Shown here one piece after another: positions 7,649 to 13,562 of a DNA stretch of 20,696 nt. Location: assembly GCA_946480995.1 (NCBI GenBank), contig CAMLMF010000005.1:1-20696 (forward strand). The letters are read 5' to 3'. Positions within the stretch are counted from its first letter, which is position 1. Every line of letters starts with the position of its first letter. The notes beneath the pieces were generated by a model that had not been told where the DNA came from, did not search any database, and saw only the letters and a program-made list of their open reading frames with translations. The DNA comes from an uncultured Bdellovibrio sp. GTDB lineage: Bacteria; Bdellovibrionota; Bdellovibrionia; Bdellovibrionales; Bdellovibrionaceae. A program made the position numbers and the translations under genes.

Positions 7649-8686
7649 CTAGTAAAGATAGTATTCAAGCTGATCGAATAGCAGCGACCATTGTTTTGCA
7701 GGTTTGTAGTTGTTCGTCAGAAGAACGATTTTTAAATTTTTCTCGGGAATATAGGCGATGAGCGAATATGTCCCGAGTGTTGCACCATTGTGCCAATATG
7801 CTTCAAAGCTTTGTTTGCGAGGGCGCATCCAGCCGTGACTGTAGCGAGCGTCTTGAGTCGTGAAAACATCTTGATTGAACTTTGCTCTATCCAAAATATT
7901 TAACCAAGCAAGCATATCGTGGGCTGATGATAGAATTCCTCCAGCCCCGGCCAACTCATGCAGACTGCTTTTCGTTGTGACGGTAAGGTGGGCTCCTGGC
8001 ACAAAGGGGATTAAGAGCTCTCGTGAAATCTTGTCTTTGCTATTGTGGCTGAAAATATTGTTGAGGCCTTCTTTGTGGGTTAAATCGCTGACCAACACAG
8101 AAAAATCTTTCTGGTGGATGATTTCTAGAATCCGCGAAAGGACCAGAAAACCAAAATTGGAATAAATCATTTTTGTACCAGGTTCTGCCTGTAAGTTTTC
8201 TTTCGACATTTCAATTTGATCAATGTCGGATAATTTCCATTCCTGGAAGGTTCTCTTTGCGAACTCTATAGGACTAACATCTCTGCCGAAGCCGCTTGTG
8301 TGTTGCAAAAGTTGTTTGACGGTAATTCGCTCTAAGTTGTCTTTGCAGAAATTCTTAAGCCAGGTGCAAATGCTCTGATCGGCGCTGAAGCCGTTCTTTT
8401 GCATTTCAAATATCATATAGCCAACAAAAGACTTAGAGATGCTGCCAATCGGATAGAGCTCATCAAGATTGCCGTCGGAAAATATGATTTTGTTGTTTTG
8501 TTCAATTAAGATCGTACCGTGCACAAGGTTTTTGGCTTTAAGATTTGTCCAGTGTTGTTGAAGATGCGTTGAAACGTCAGAGGCGGCTAGCTTCGGACTT
8601 TGCGGGGTCCAATAAATAATCTGCAAAGTCGTATAAAGGCCGATAAGAATAGCGAAGGTGTTTTTGATAATTAAAGAGATCTTCAT
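7649..8686 (-). CDS. Membrane-anchored class-C beta-lactamase-like serine hydrolase
   Basis: A 345-aa member of the beta-lactamase/D-Ala carboxypeptidase (class C, S12) superfamily. Catalytic motifs are in order: SISK (82-85, SxxK nucleophile and base), LLQHTSGF (126-133), YSN (175-177), AGGILSSAHDMLAW (about 248-261) and HNG (299-301, equivalent of KTG). An N-terminal hydrophobic segment (about residues 8-26) without a clear cleavage site suggests anchoring with the catalytic domain outside. The substrate cannot be told from the sequence: esterase, D-amino acid peptidase and beta-lactamase activities all occur in this family. Start ATG 8686 has GGAG seven bases ahead and overlaps the stop of the upstream microprotein (ATGA), so the two are probably translationally coupled. 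Confidence 0.92.
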   Translation of the reverse strand: MKISLIIKNTFAILIGLYTTLQIIYWTPQSPKLAASDVSTHLQQHWTNLKAKNLVHGTILIEQNNKIIFSDGNLDELYPIGSISKSFVGYMIFEMQKNGFSADQSICTWLKNFCKDNLERITVKQLLQHTSGFGRDVSPIEFAKRTFQEWKLSDIDQIEMSKENLQAEPGTKMIYSNFGFLVLSRILEIIHQKDFSVLVSDLTHKEGLNNIFSHNSKDKISRELLIPFVPGAHLTVTTKSSLHELAGAGGILSSAHDMLAWLNILDRAKFNQDVFTTQDARYSHGWMRPRKQSFEAYWHNGATLGTYSLIAYIPEKNLKIVLLTNNYKPAKQWSLLFDQLEYYLY

Positions 8687-8826
8687 TTGTCCGCTCCACT
8701 TGCGATACTAGCATGGTCTCTAACAATACGGGGTTCTTGAGCAAAATAAATTACGTGCATAAGAATCTGAAAGCCCAATAGGCCAATAAGGGTTGTTTTA
8801 ATTAGGGTGAATTTCATTGACTCCAC
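8683..8826 (-). CDS. 47-codon membrane microprotein, coupled to the serine hydrolase
   Basis: A short frame ends in TGA overlapping the hydrolase ATG in the four-base ATGA arrangement. The GTG at 8826 has a perfect GGAGG five bases upstream; an in-frame ATG (8817) would give 44 residues but only a close GGAG. The product is a basic N-terminus, one transmembrane segment (LIKTTLIGLLGFQILMHVIY), then about 20 polar residues. Its first 25 residues resemble those of the hydrolase: MKFTLIKTT...VIY compared with MKISLIIKNT...IIY, including the position of the Ile-Tyr end of the membrane segment. It may be a small partner of the hydrolase or a shortened copy of its anchor. Function unknown. Confidence 0.68.
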   Translation of the reverse strand: MESMKFTLIKTTLIGLLGFQILMHVIYFAQEPRIVRDHASIASGADK

Positions 8827-8979
8827 AAGTGCCTCCAAAGAATAAAGTTCTTGTGAGGAAATAAAGCACAGTCTGTACCACGGATTTCGGACGTAGGATC
8901 GAATACCGTGTTTAATAGGCAGCTCATTCCCAGCAATCAGACTATTTTCTGGGATTTGATACAGGAATCTGTGAGAGGG

Positions 8980-9582
8980 TTACTTCAAAACCGAGCGCTC
9001 AATAAAATCTAACTGCGCTTCGATCGCAGATTTAATCTGCGTTTTGTTATTCAAACTCTGAAACTGTCCATCTAACAACAAGATCGAAAAGCCATGAATG
9101 CCTGCCCAGACAGAACGGGCGACGATCGCGGGATCAGCCTTGCGATACGTATGTGCTTTCATTCCGTCTTGCAGACTATTCATTAAAGCAATAAAAGCCT
9201 TGTCTCCGATGGCTTCAAGTTCTGCACGTCGTTCTTTTTCACAGCGCAGTTCGCGGTGAAACATCGCGCGATAGTGTGCGGGGTTTGCTAATGCAAATTC
9301 GATATAAGCACGGCCCAAAGCTTGAAAACGCTGGCGGGGGGTCTTTAAATCCTTAACAGCTTCGCCGAACCCATCTACTAAAAGGGTAAATCCTTCTTCA
9401 GCGATAGAAGCTAGTAAATCACTCTTTGACTTAAAATGCCGATACACCGCCGTGTGGCTCACTTTAAGACTGGTGGCGATTTCCCTTAAGGTAAAATCGA
9501 CCTCACCCTTTTTCTGAATGATTTCAACGGTCTTTTTAATTGCGGCACTTTTTAGGTCGCCATGGTGATACGTCTTTGCCAT
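8980..9582 (-). CDS. TetR-family transcriptional repressor (WHG-type C-terminal domain)
   Basis: A 200-aa regulator. The N-terminal TetR HTH is clear (about residues 29-58, FTLREIATSLKVSHTAVYRHF followed by KSKSDLL), and the C-terminal ligand/dimer domain contains WAGIHGFSILLL (about 159-170), typical of the WHG subgroup. It is divergent from a DoxX-like/oxidoreductase operon, and the 64-bp spacer holds a direct repeat and a short palindrome, so it probably represses its own gene and that operon until an unknown small ligand, perhaps a quinone or electrophile given the neighbours, releases it. The ATG at 9582 has no close SD, only AAGG about 16 bases upstream, so the start is set by the family N-terminus. 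Confidence 0.93.
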   Translation of the reverse strand: MAKTYHHGDLKSAAIKKTVEIIQKKGEVDFTLREIATSLKVSHTAVYRHFKSKSDLLASIAEEGFTLLVDGFGEAVKDLKTPRQRFQALGRAYIEFALANPAHYRAMFHRELRCEKERRAELEAIGDKAFIALMNSLQDGMKAHTYRKADPAIVARSVWAGIHGFSILLLDGQFQSLNNKTQIKSAIEAQLDFIERSVLK

Positions 9583-9609
9583 GAAAAAAAGACTAGCACC
9601 TTTTTTCTA

Positions 9610-9650
9610 TGTTTACAATGGTCACATTAATGTTAACATTGGTTACATGA
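9610..9650. promoter_or_regulatory. Candidate TetR operator: 20-bp direct repeat, 21-bp period
   Basis: TGTTTACAATGGTCACATTA (9610-9629) and TGTTAACATTGGTTACATGA (9631-9650) match at 16 of 20 positions and are offset by 21 bases, two helical turns. The junction contains the perfect palindrome AATGTTAACATT (9629-9640). The array overlaps the candidate promoter TTTACA (9612-9617), 16 bases, TAACAT (9634-9639), and the ATG of the DoxX-like gene (9647), so binding would block transcription. Confidence 0.6.
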
Positions 9651-10093
9651 GAACATTAAATCCGTTTTACAGATTATTAGTGATATTTCTGACGCTGGCG
9701 ATCCTGGCAAAGGTTTTTGGCCTTCTGCAGGACTGGAAAGAGGTTCCTTTATGGTTCATGATCCAGGTCTTTTTCTTAGCGGGAATCAGTCATTTCACAA
9801 AAATGCGTCATGAGTTCGTCAAAATGATTCCCCCTTTTGTCCCGGCTAAGATGTTTTGGGTTTATTTTACCGGGGTTATTGAAATTGCGGGGGCCTTTGA
9901 TTTGATGAATCCCGACAGGCGTAAGCTCGTGGCCTGGGCTCTAATAGTATTCTTGATCTTGGTATTCCCAGCTAACTTTTACGCGGCTAAAAACAACATT
10001 CATTTTAATAAGGCAAAGCCATTGTCTGTGACTCAGCGGGGTTTTGTTCAAGTGCTCTTTATCGCAGCCCTTTACGTGGGAGGTATCCTATGA
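9647..10093 (+). CDS. DoxX-like integral membrane protein
   Basis: A 148-aa membrane protein with about four hydrophobic segments (roughly residues 8-25, 31-47, 68-88 and 97-113, plus a hydrophobic end at 130-148). The order of small motifs (HFTKMRHEFVKMIPPFVP, then GVIEIAGAF, then VFPANFYAAKNN) is typical of the DoxX-like family, whose members often pair with redox or detoxification enzymes. The next gene overlaps by ATGA, so the two are one operon. The ATG at 9647 starts the family-like N-terminus but has no SD; a promoter-like -10 ends 7 bases before it, suggesting a leaderless mRNA. The frame is open upstream to 9581, but that extension overlaps the repressor start and operator. Confidence 0.86.
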   Translation: MRTLNPFYRLLVIFLTLAILAKVFGLLQDWKEVPLWFMIQVFFLAGISHFTKMRHEFVKMIPPFVPAKMFWVYFTGVIEIAGAFDLMNPDRRKLVAWALIVFLILVFPANFYAAKNNIHFNKAKPLSVTQRGFVQVLFIAALYVGGIL

Positions 10094-10668
10094 AAAAGAT
10101 TTTAGTGATCGCGGCTCATCCGAACGAAGAAAGTCTTGGCGCAGCCCTGGCGCAAAAGTATTACGAAGGAGCGAAGGGTGCTGGCCACGATGTGAAGTTG
10201 ACTTCACTGGCTAAGCTGCAATTTGATCCAATTTTGCACAAAGGCTATCAAAAAATCCAAGAGCTTGAACCAGACTTAGTCCAAGCGCAAAAAGATATCA
10301 CCTGGGCTGAACACATAGTGATCGTTTATCCGCTGTGGTGGGGAACTGTGCCGGCGCTGCTAAAGGGATTTTTGGATCGCACGCTTTTGCCAGGCTTTGC
10401 ATTCAAATACAGAAAAGACAATCCCCTGTGGGATCGTTTACTAAAAGGTCGCACTGGCAGAATCATTCTAACCACGGACGCGCCATGGTGGTGGAATTTA
10501 TTTGTGAATTGGGACCCGTCGATTCGTATGATGAAAGTGACCGTGATGGAATTTTGCGGAATCAGTCCAACGAAGGTCACGCAGTTTGATAGTATTAAAA
10601 CTAGAAAACCCGAGCACATACAAAAGTTCTTAGAAAAAACTTTTCAGTTGGGTGCTCAGGGAAAATAA
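10090..10668 (+). CDS. Flavodoxin-fold NAD(P)H-dependent oxidoreductase
   Basis: A 192-aa protein of the flavodoxin_2 (NQO1/KefF/MdaB-like) family, FMN- or FAD-dependent quinone or azo reductases in the cytoplasm. Visible: first strand KKILVIAAHPNEESLGAAL (phosphate-binding loop, about residues 2-20), VIVYPLWWGTVPALLKGFLDRTLLPGFAF (about 77-105), the flavin/quinone-site signature of the family, and IILTTDAPWWWN (about 124-135). It overlaps the DoxX-like gene by four bases (ATGA), with GGAGG six bases before its ATG. With the divergent TetR gene this looks like an inducible quinone- or electrophile-stress unit; the inducer is not visible. Confidence 0.92.
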   Translation: MKKILVIAAHPNEESLGAALAQKYYEGAKGAGHDVKLTSLAKLQFDPILHKGYQKIQELEPDLVQAQKDITWAEHIVIVYPLWWGTVPALLKGFLDRTLLPGFAFKYRKDNPLWDRLLKGRTGRIILTTDAPWWWNLFVNWDPSIRMMKVTVMEFCGISPTKVTQFDSIKTRKPEHIQKFLEKTFQLGAQGK

Positions 10669-10680
10669 AATCTGTCGTGT

Positions 10681-10711
10681 AAAAGTAAAACAGGGGACCT
10701 GAAAGGTCCCC
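10681..10711 (-). terminator. Rho-independent terminator
   Basis: GGGGACCT / AGGTCCCC forms an 8-bp stem with a three-base loop (10693-10711). On the minus strand it is followed by TGTTTTACTTTT, so it mainly terminates the membrane-protein gene ending at 10721; it may also help stop the oxidoreductase operon from the other side. Confidence 0.75.
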
Positions 10712-10720
10712 CCAAAAGAA

Positions 10721-11023
10721 TTACCGCCAGATATGCGGATTCTTTATTTGGGATTCTACGTGAAAGTTTGAAACATCAACCGTTTCGTAAACTTTCTCAG
10801 GTGATGTGTAGCGCACAAGTTGCGGTCCATAAAAAACAGCCGAAGCCATTGCAAGCATTACCCTTACTAATTTGTACACAAGGTACGCGAGGAAGCTTGT
10901 TAATAGACCGGCCTTTTTTACGCTTTCAATAGACACATCAGCTGAGGTTTCAACAAGCCTTAATAAATAACGCTCGTTTTGGGATTCCCATTTCTGTTTT
11001 TGACGCAATAAAGATGCGTTCAT
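10721..11023 (-). CDS. Hypothetical 100-aa membrane protein
   Basis: Family not recognised. The N-terminal third is charged and helical (RQKQKWESQNERYLLRL), followed by a hydrophobic region (about residues 38-69, GLLTSFLAYLVYKLVRVMLAMASAVFY) that could be one long or two short membrane segments interrupted by KLVR, then a polar tail. The ribosome site is unusually strong (GAGGAGG five bases before ATG 11023), which supports a real, well-expressed gene. Upstream, a start-less open frame ends in TGA overlapping this ATG, and further up lies the 28-codon peptide gene at 11215-11301; all three could be on one transcript. A terminator follows at 10681-10711. Confidence 0.75.
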   Translation of the reverse strand: MNASLLRQKQKWESQNERYLLRLVETSADVSIESVKKAGLLTSFLAYLVYKLVRVMLAMASAVFYGPQLVRYTSPEKVYETVDVSNFHVESQIKNPHIWR

Positions 11024-11205
11024 AGCTTCCTCCTCAGGATTGATAATGCTTGCAAAAGCGCATTCAAAGGCCGTTTGAAGACAACTTCTGCAAGAGTGTT
11101 TAAAACTAAATTTTTTGGGTTAAAGACCAAGAACGAAACAAAACCGTGGAGCCAGGCTTCGCACTTGGGAAATACGTTTATTCTATTGTCGTGAATTGGA
11201 ACTTT
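11020..11205 (-). other. Start-less 61-codon open frame between the peptide gene and the membrane-protein gene
   Basis: After two in-frame stops (TAG, TAA) following the 28-codon peptide gene, the same frame stays open for 61 codons and ends in TGA overlapping the ATG of the 100-aa gene. The conceptual product is hydrophobic then basic (FVSFLVFNPKNLVLNTLAEV...ALSILRRKL) and looks protein-like. The only standard start is a TTG about a third of the way in, with no ribosome site. It could be a decayed gene, a frame entered by an unusual start, or chance in a 5' leader. Confidence 0.3.
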
Positions 11206-11214
11206 TTAAAGTAC

Positions 11215-11301
11215 CTAGAATTGATGGGCGGAGGCCATACCAAATCCGTTCACTTGAGTTAAGTCGGATTGTTTTAGAATGTCGATGTTCATCATAATCA
11301 T
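11215..11301 (-). CDS. 28-codon peptide gene with double-glycine-leader-like sequence
   Basis: A very short gene with a near-perfect SD (AAAGGAGG, five bases before ATG 11301) and a plausible promoter upstream. Residues 9-20 read LKQSDLTQVNGF and fit the double-glycine-type leader pattern L-S-x-x-E-L-x-x-I-x-G-G: Leu at -12, Asp for Glu at -8, Leu at -7, Val for Ile at -4, Gly at -2. The last position is Phe, not Gly/Ala/Ser, a real departure. Only eight residues (GMASAHQF) follow, so a product would be a very short signal-like peptide. No peptidase-containing ABC transporter or modifying enzyme is visible in the window. Alternatives: a regulatory upstream peptide for the 100-aa gene, or a cytoplasmic micropeptide. 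Confidence 0.5.
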   Translation of the reverse strand: MIMMNIDILKQSDLTQVNGFGMASAHQF

Positions 11302-11329
11302 GATGGCCTCCTTTCAATAGAGTTCTTTC

Positions 11330-11358
11330 AATATCGGCGAGTGCATAAAAAAAGTAAA
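11330..11358 (-). promoter_or_regulatory. Candidate promoter of the 28-codon peptide gene
   Basis: On the minus strand TTTACT (11353-11358) and GATATT (11330-11335) are separated by 17 bases, about 30 bases before the peptide ATG. Each box matches consensus at four of six positions. Confidence 0.35.
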
Positions 11359-11387
11359 CTAAAATCTTTGAAATCTTTTGTGGTGGC

Positions 11388-11406
11388 CGGTTCCACGATG
11401 GAACCG
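11388..11406. other. Perfect 8-bp hairpin between lysR end and the peptide gene
   Basis: CGGTTCCA, loop CGA, TGGAACCG: a perfect stem with a three-base loop. It lies about 20 bases after the lysR stop and may terminate that transcript, but on the minus strand no T run follows. On the plus strand TTTTT begins nine bases downstream. Function is uncertain. Confidence 0.5.
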
Positions 11407-11426
11407 CGGACATGTTTTTATATCTA

Positions 11427-12296
11427 TTAGGATTTTTTGGTCAGCGTTTCGATAAGATTTTTGAAATATTCAGGCATCGCTGCTCGTGGATACCACGCTA
11501 ATGCAATAGATTGCTCATTAAAATGCTGCGAACTTAGTGCAGTCAAGGTTCCGGCCTTTACATAGGGGCGAGCGATCTCTTCACTCAATGCGGAATAGCC
11601 AACGCCATCAACTAATAGTCCGCAAAGGGCATCAATGTTATTTGCATAGTGGCGATGTTTATTAGTTTTGGTGAACTTATATTTCTTTAAAAGATCCAAA
11701 GTCATCATGTCGTGCGGATCAAAGTCGATGATCGGCTCGTTTAAAATAATCTCTTCCAGTTTTCTTTTCTTCCAGCTTGTGGGGCCGAAAAAATAGTAGC
11801 GCTCCGGTGAAAGGATTTTGAAGTCGAGTTCTTTGCCAACTTGGCTAACGGGAAGGGTGCCAAGTTGTGCAAATCCTGATTTCAACTTTCCGATCACGCT
11901 ATCATCATCCGTAATATCGAAGCGCACTCGAAGTTGTGAATACTTTTTCATCACCGCACTTGCTTTTGGAATCATCCGTGAGCGCATAAGCGATGACGGT
12001 CCACTAATGCAGACCTCTTTGATCGTCGGTGTTTGCTTCCCTTTGATCGTGAGTAATGTTTCCCCCTCTAAATCCCGTGCGGCTTGCACATAACGTAAAA
12101 GGGATTCACCTTCGTTGGTTAAACGCATGCCTTTGCGAGAACGCGTAAAAAGTGTCGTCCCCAGCTGCTTTTCCAAGCTGCGAATTCTTTGCGTCACGCC
12201 TGTCTGCGTGAGGTCGACCATTTTAGCCGCTTCCAGGATCGTGCCTTTTTGCACAACGGCCCAGAAAGCTTCGAGGGAGGGACTAAGTAAACTCAT
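11427..12296 (-). CDS. LysR-family transcriptional regulator (ArgP/LysG-like)
   Basis: A 289-aa LysR-type regulator. The N-terminal winged HTH is clear (about residues 1-65: SLEAFWAVVQKGTILEAAKMVDLTQTGVTQRIRSLEKQLGTTLF, then TRSRKGMRLTNEGE), and TQRIRSLE is characteristic of the ArgP/LysG branch, whose members control amino-acid export or metabolism. The rest is the effector-binding domain, with DGVGYSALSEE at about 228-238. The frame extends upstream to 12434, but the extension is hydrophobic, AT-rich and overlaps the divergent gene; ATG 12296 gives the family N-terminus. No SD precedes it, and a -10-like TATTAT ends 8 bases before it, so a leaderless mRNA is likely. As with many LysR genes, the divergent neighbour (GNAT) is a candidate target. 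Confidence 0.92.
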   Translation of the reverse strand: MSLLSPSLEAFWAVVQKGTILEAAKMVDLTQTGVTQRIRSLEKQLGTTLFTRSRKGMRLTNEGESLLRYVQAARDLEGETLLTIKGKQTPTIKEVCISGPSSLMRSRMIPKASAVMKKYSQLRVRFDITDDDSVIGKLKSGFAQLGTLPVSQVGKELDFKILSPERYYFFGPTSWKKRKLEEIILNEPIIDFDPHDMMTLDLLKKYKFTKTNKHRHYANNIDALCGLLVDGVGYSALSEEIARPYVKAGTLTALSSQHFNEQSIALAWYPRAAMPEYFKNLIETLTKKS

Positions 12297-12304
12297 TAAA
12301 AATG

Positions 12305-12334
12305 ATAATAAATGAAAATATATGAAATTTACAA
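12305..12334 (-). promoter_or_regulatory. Candidate promoter of lysR-type gene
   Basis: On the minus strand TTGTAA (12329-12334), 18 bases, TATTAT (12305-12310). The predicted start of transcription is within a few bases of the ATG at 12296. The spacer is very AT-rich and includes ATGAAA twice at a 10-base period (12312 and 12322), a possible regulator site. Confidence 0.45.
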
Positions 12335-12373
12335 ATACTATTTTAAGAAAGTGAAAAATAATTAAAAAACAAA

Positions 12374-12401
12374 ATGACAAAGCTTTTGAGAAAACTAGAA
12401 T
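12374..12401 (+). promoter_or_regulatory. Candidate promoter of GNAT gene
   Basis: ATGACA (12374-12379), 16 bases, TAGAAT (12396-12401); each box matches consensus at five of six positions. Transcription would begin about 12407-12408, exactly at the ATG. Confidence 0.55.
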
Positions 12402-12407
12402 GACTGC

Positions 12408-12965
12408 ATGGGAACAATTCAAAACGAAAATCACAAAACGAAAACTGGCAAAACAATCACTATCAGGTCGGCTACGGCTGCAGATGCAAAGAGCGTTTTA
12501 GCTCTGGCGAATGAAGTTTTTCGCACCAGTGACTATCTGCTGACAACGCCGGAAGAATTTCAATCCTTCACCGAAGAGATGCAAGCACTGCGCATGCAAA
12601 AGTTTGCAGACAATCCCGCCCATGTGAACATTGTCGCGGAAGTGGATGGACAAATTGTTGGCATGTTGGACTTTCAAAACGGGGGACGACAAAGAGTTGC
12701 CCATATCGGGACATTGGGGATGTCTTTGCACTCGCAGTGGCGCAACCAAGGGATCGGCAGATTGTTGCTTTCAAGTCTTATCCATTGGGTGGAACACCAT
12801 TCTTGCGTTGAAGTCATTCAACTGGCGGTGATGGAAGAAAATGTCGCAGCAATAAAGTTGTACAAAAGTTTAGGCTTTGAGATCACGGGCCGCGAACCTT
12901 TCGGTGTAAAAACGGCAGAGGGCAGATATCATCCGAATTTAACCATGAGTCTGAAAGTTCGCTAG
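12408..12965 (+). CDS. GNAT-family N-acetyltransferase
   Basis: A 185-aa acetyltransferase that transfers acetyl from acetyl-CoA to an unknown amine. Visible: an N-terminal TITIRSATAADA strand-helix (about 16-27), the central VAEVDGQIVGMLDF strands (about 76-89), the acetyl-CoA pyrophosphate loop QWRNQGIGRLLL (110-121, R112 to G117) and the C-terminal EENVAAIKLYKSLGFEITGRE segment (143-163). This layout matches RimI/PhnO-like and ribosomal-protein or small-molecule acetyltransferases. It starts at ATG 12408 with no SD; the promoter -10 ends six bases before it, indicating a leaderless message. It is divergent from the LysR-type regulator, 111 bases apart, and may be under its control. Confidence 0.92.
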   Translation: MGTIQNENHKTKTGKTITIRSATAADAKSVLALANEVFRTSDYLLTTPEEFQSFTEEMQALRMQKFADNPAHVNIVAEVDGQIVGMLDFQNGGRQRVAHIGTLGMSLHSQWRNQGIGRLLLSSLIHWVEHHSCVEVIQLAVMEENVAAIKLYKSLGFEITGREPFGVKTAEGRYHPNLTMSLKVR

Positions 12966-13119
12966 GTTCCTGCTAGGCGCTCGCGTGGTCTACCTTTGAC
13001 TAGGGGGCTGTAAGCTTGTTTGTGTTTTACGACAGAACGTTCAAGAAAAGCGGGTGCTATATGAAGAGTTATCTAGAATAGGTCTCAAGAACACTATTTT
13101 GACTTAAAAGGAGTCTGTT

Positions 13120-13506
13120 ATGAGAACCGAAACCCAAACAACTCGGACCAAAAAAACTTTAAGATCACCCGTTAAAAGAGCCGCAGCGAAAAGCTCGGGC
13201 CTAGCGAAAAAAGCTAAAACTGTAAGCAAGACGGTGAAAAATGCGAAGAAAGCTTCTTCCGCTATCGGAAAGAAAGCAGCACCTAAAGTGACTAAGAAAA
13301 TTTCTGCTAATAAAAAACGCGCTTCAAATCGCGAGCTTCCTGAAGATCAAACCGAAGAGTCTTCAAGAACCAGCATGACAGAACAACCAAAAATGCGTCT
13401 GTCACGCAAGAACACTAATAAGGGTGGAGCAAACCAACTGCGCGAACGACAACGCAGAGAAAGCCTGCCTGAAAATCATGTAAATCCGGCATCACGTCAG
13501 CGTTAA
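13120..13506 (+). CDS. Basic, histone-H1-like low-complexity protein
   Basis: A 128-aa, strongly basic protein. The first half is Lys/Ala/Ser/Thr-rich with repeated AKK, KKA and KKT units (for example VKNAKKASSAIGKKAAPKVTKK), resembling the Lys-rich tails of bacterial histone-H1-like proteins (Hc1/AlgP type). The second half is polar with Arg/Gln/Glu/Asn (RERQRRESLPEN) and a short acidic patch (PEDQTEESS). It has no signal peptide, no folded-domain pattern and no cysteines. The likely role, by composition only, is nucleic-acid binding or chromosome compaction. The start is well supported by AAAAGGAG six bases before ATG. It is monocistronic, with a 154-bp upstream spacer containing TAGAAT (about 13073) as a weak -10 and a strong terminator behind it. 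Confidence 0.82.
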   Translation: MRTETQTTRTKKTLRSPVKRAAAKSSGLAKKAKTVSKTVKNAKKASSAIGKKAAPKVTKKISANKKRASNRELPEDQTEESSRTSMTEQPKMRLSRKNTNKGGANQLRERQRRESLPENHVNPASRQR

Positions 13507-13525
13507 AACGAACGCGCCATAAAGA

Positions 13526-13559
13526 AAAAAGCCTTTGGGGAATTCTCCAAAGGCTTTTT
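13526..13559. terminator. Strong bidirectional rho-independent terminator
   Basis: Stem AAAAAGCCTTTGG / CCAAAGGCTTTTT (13 bp) with a short loop and A/T tracts on both sides, between the convergent basic-protein and kinase genes. Confidence 0.93.
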
Positions 13560-13562
13560 ATG

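Noticed and set aside
8827..8937. Possible 37-codon frame upstream of the microprotein on the minus strand
   Set aside because: Poorly spaced ribosome site and no protein-like character; it overlaps the microprotein's SD.
11183..11413. 76-codon minus-strand frame overlapping the 28-codon peptide gene in another frame
   Set aside because: It has no SD at its ATG and crosses the strong SD and start of the peptide gene; the peptide frame is the better explanation.
12400..12410. Alternative ATG at 12400 for the acetyltransferase
   Set aside because: It is in another frame from the GNAT gene.
12297..12434. N-terminal hydrophobic extension of the LysR-type protein
   Set aside because: It is an AT-rich translation of the divergent promoter region; the family N-terminus begins at 12296.
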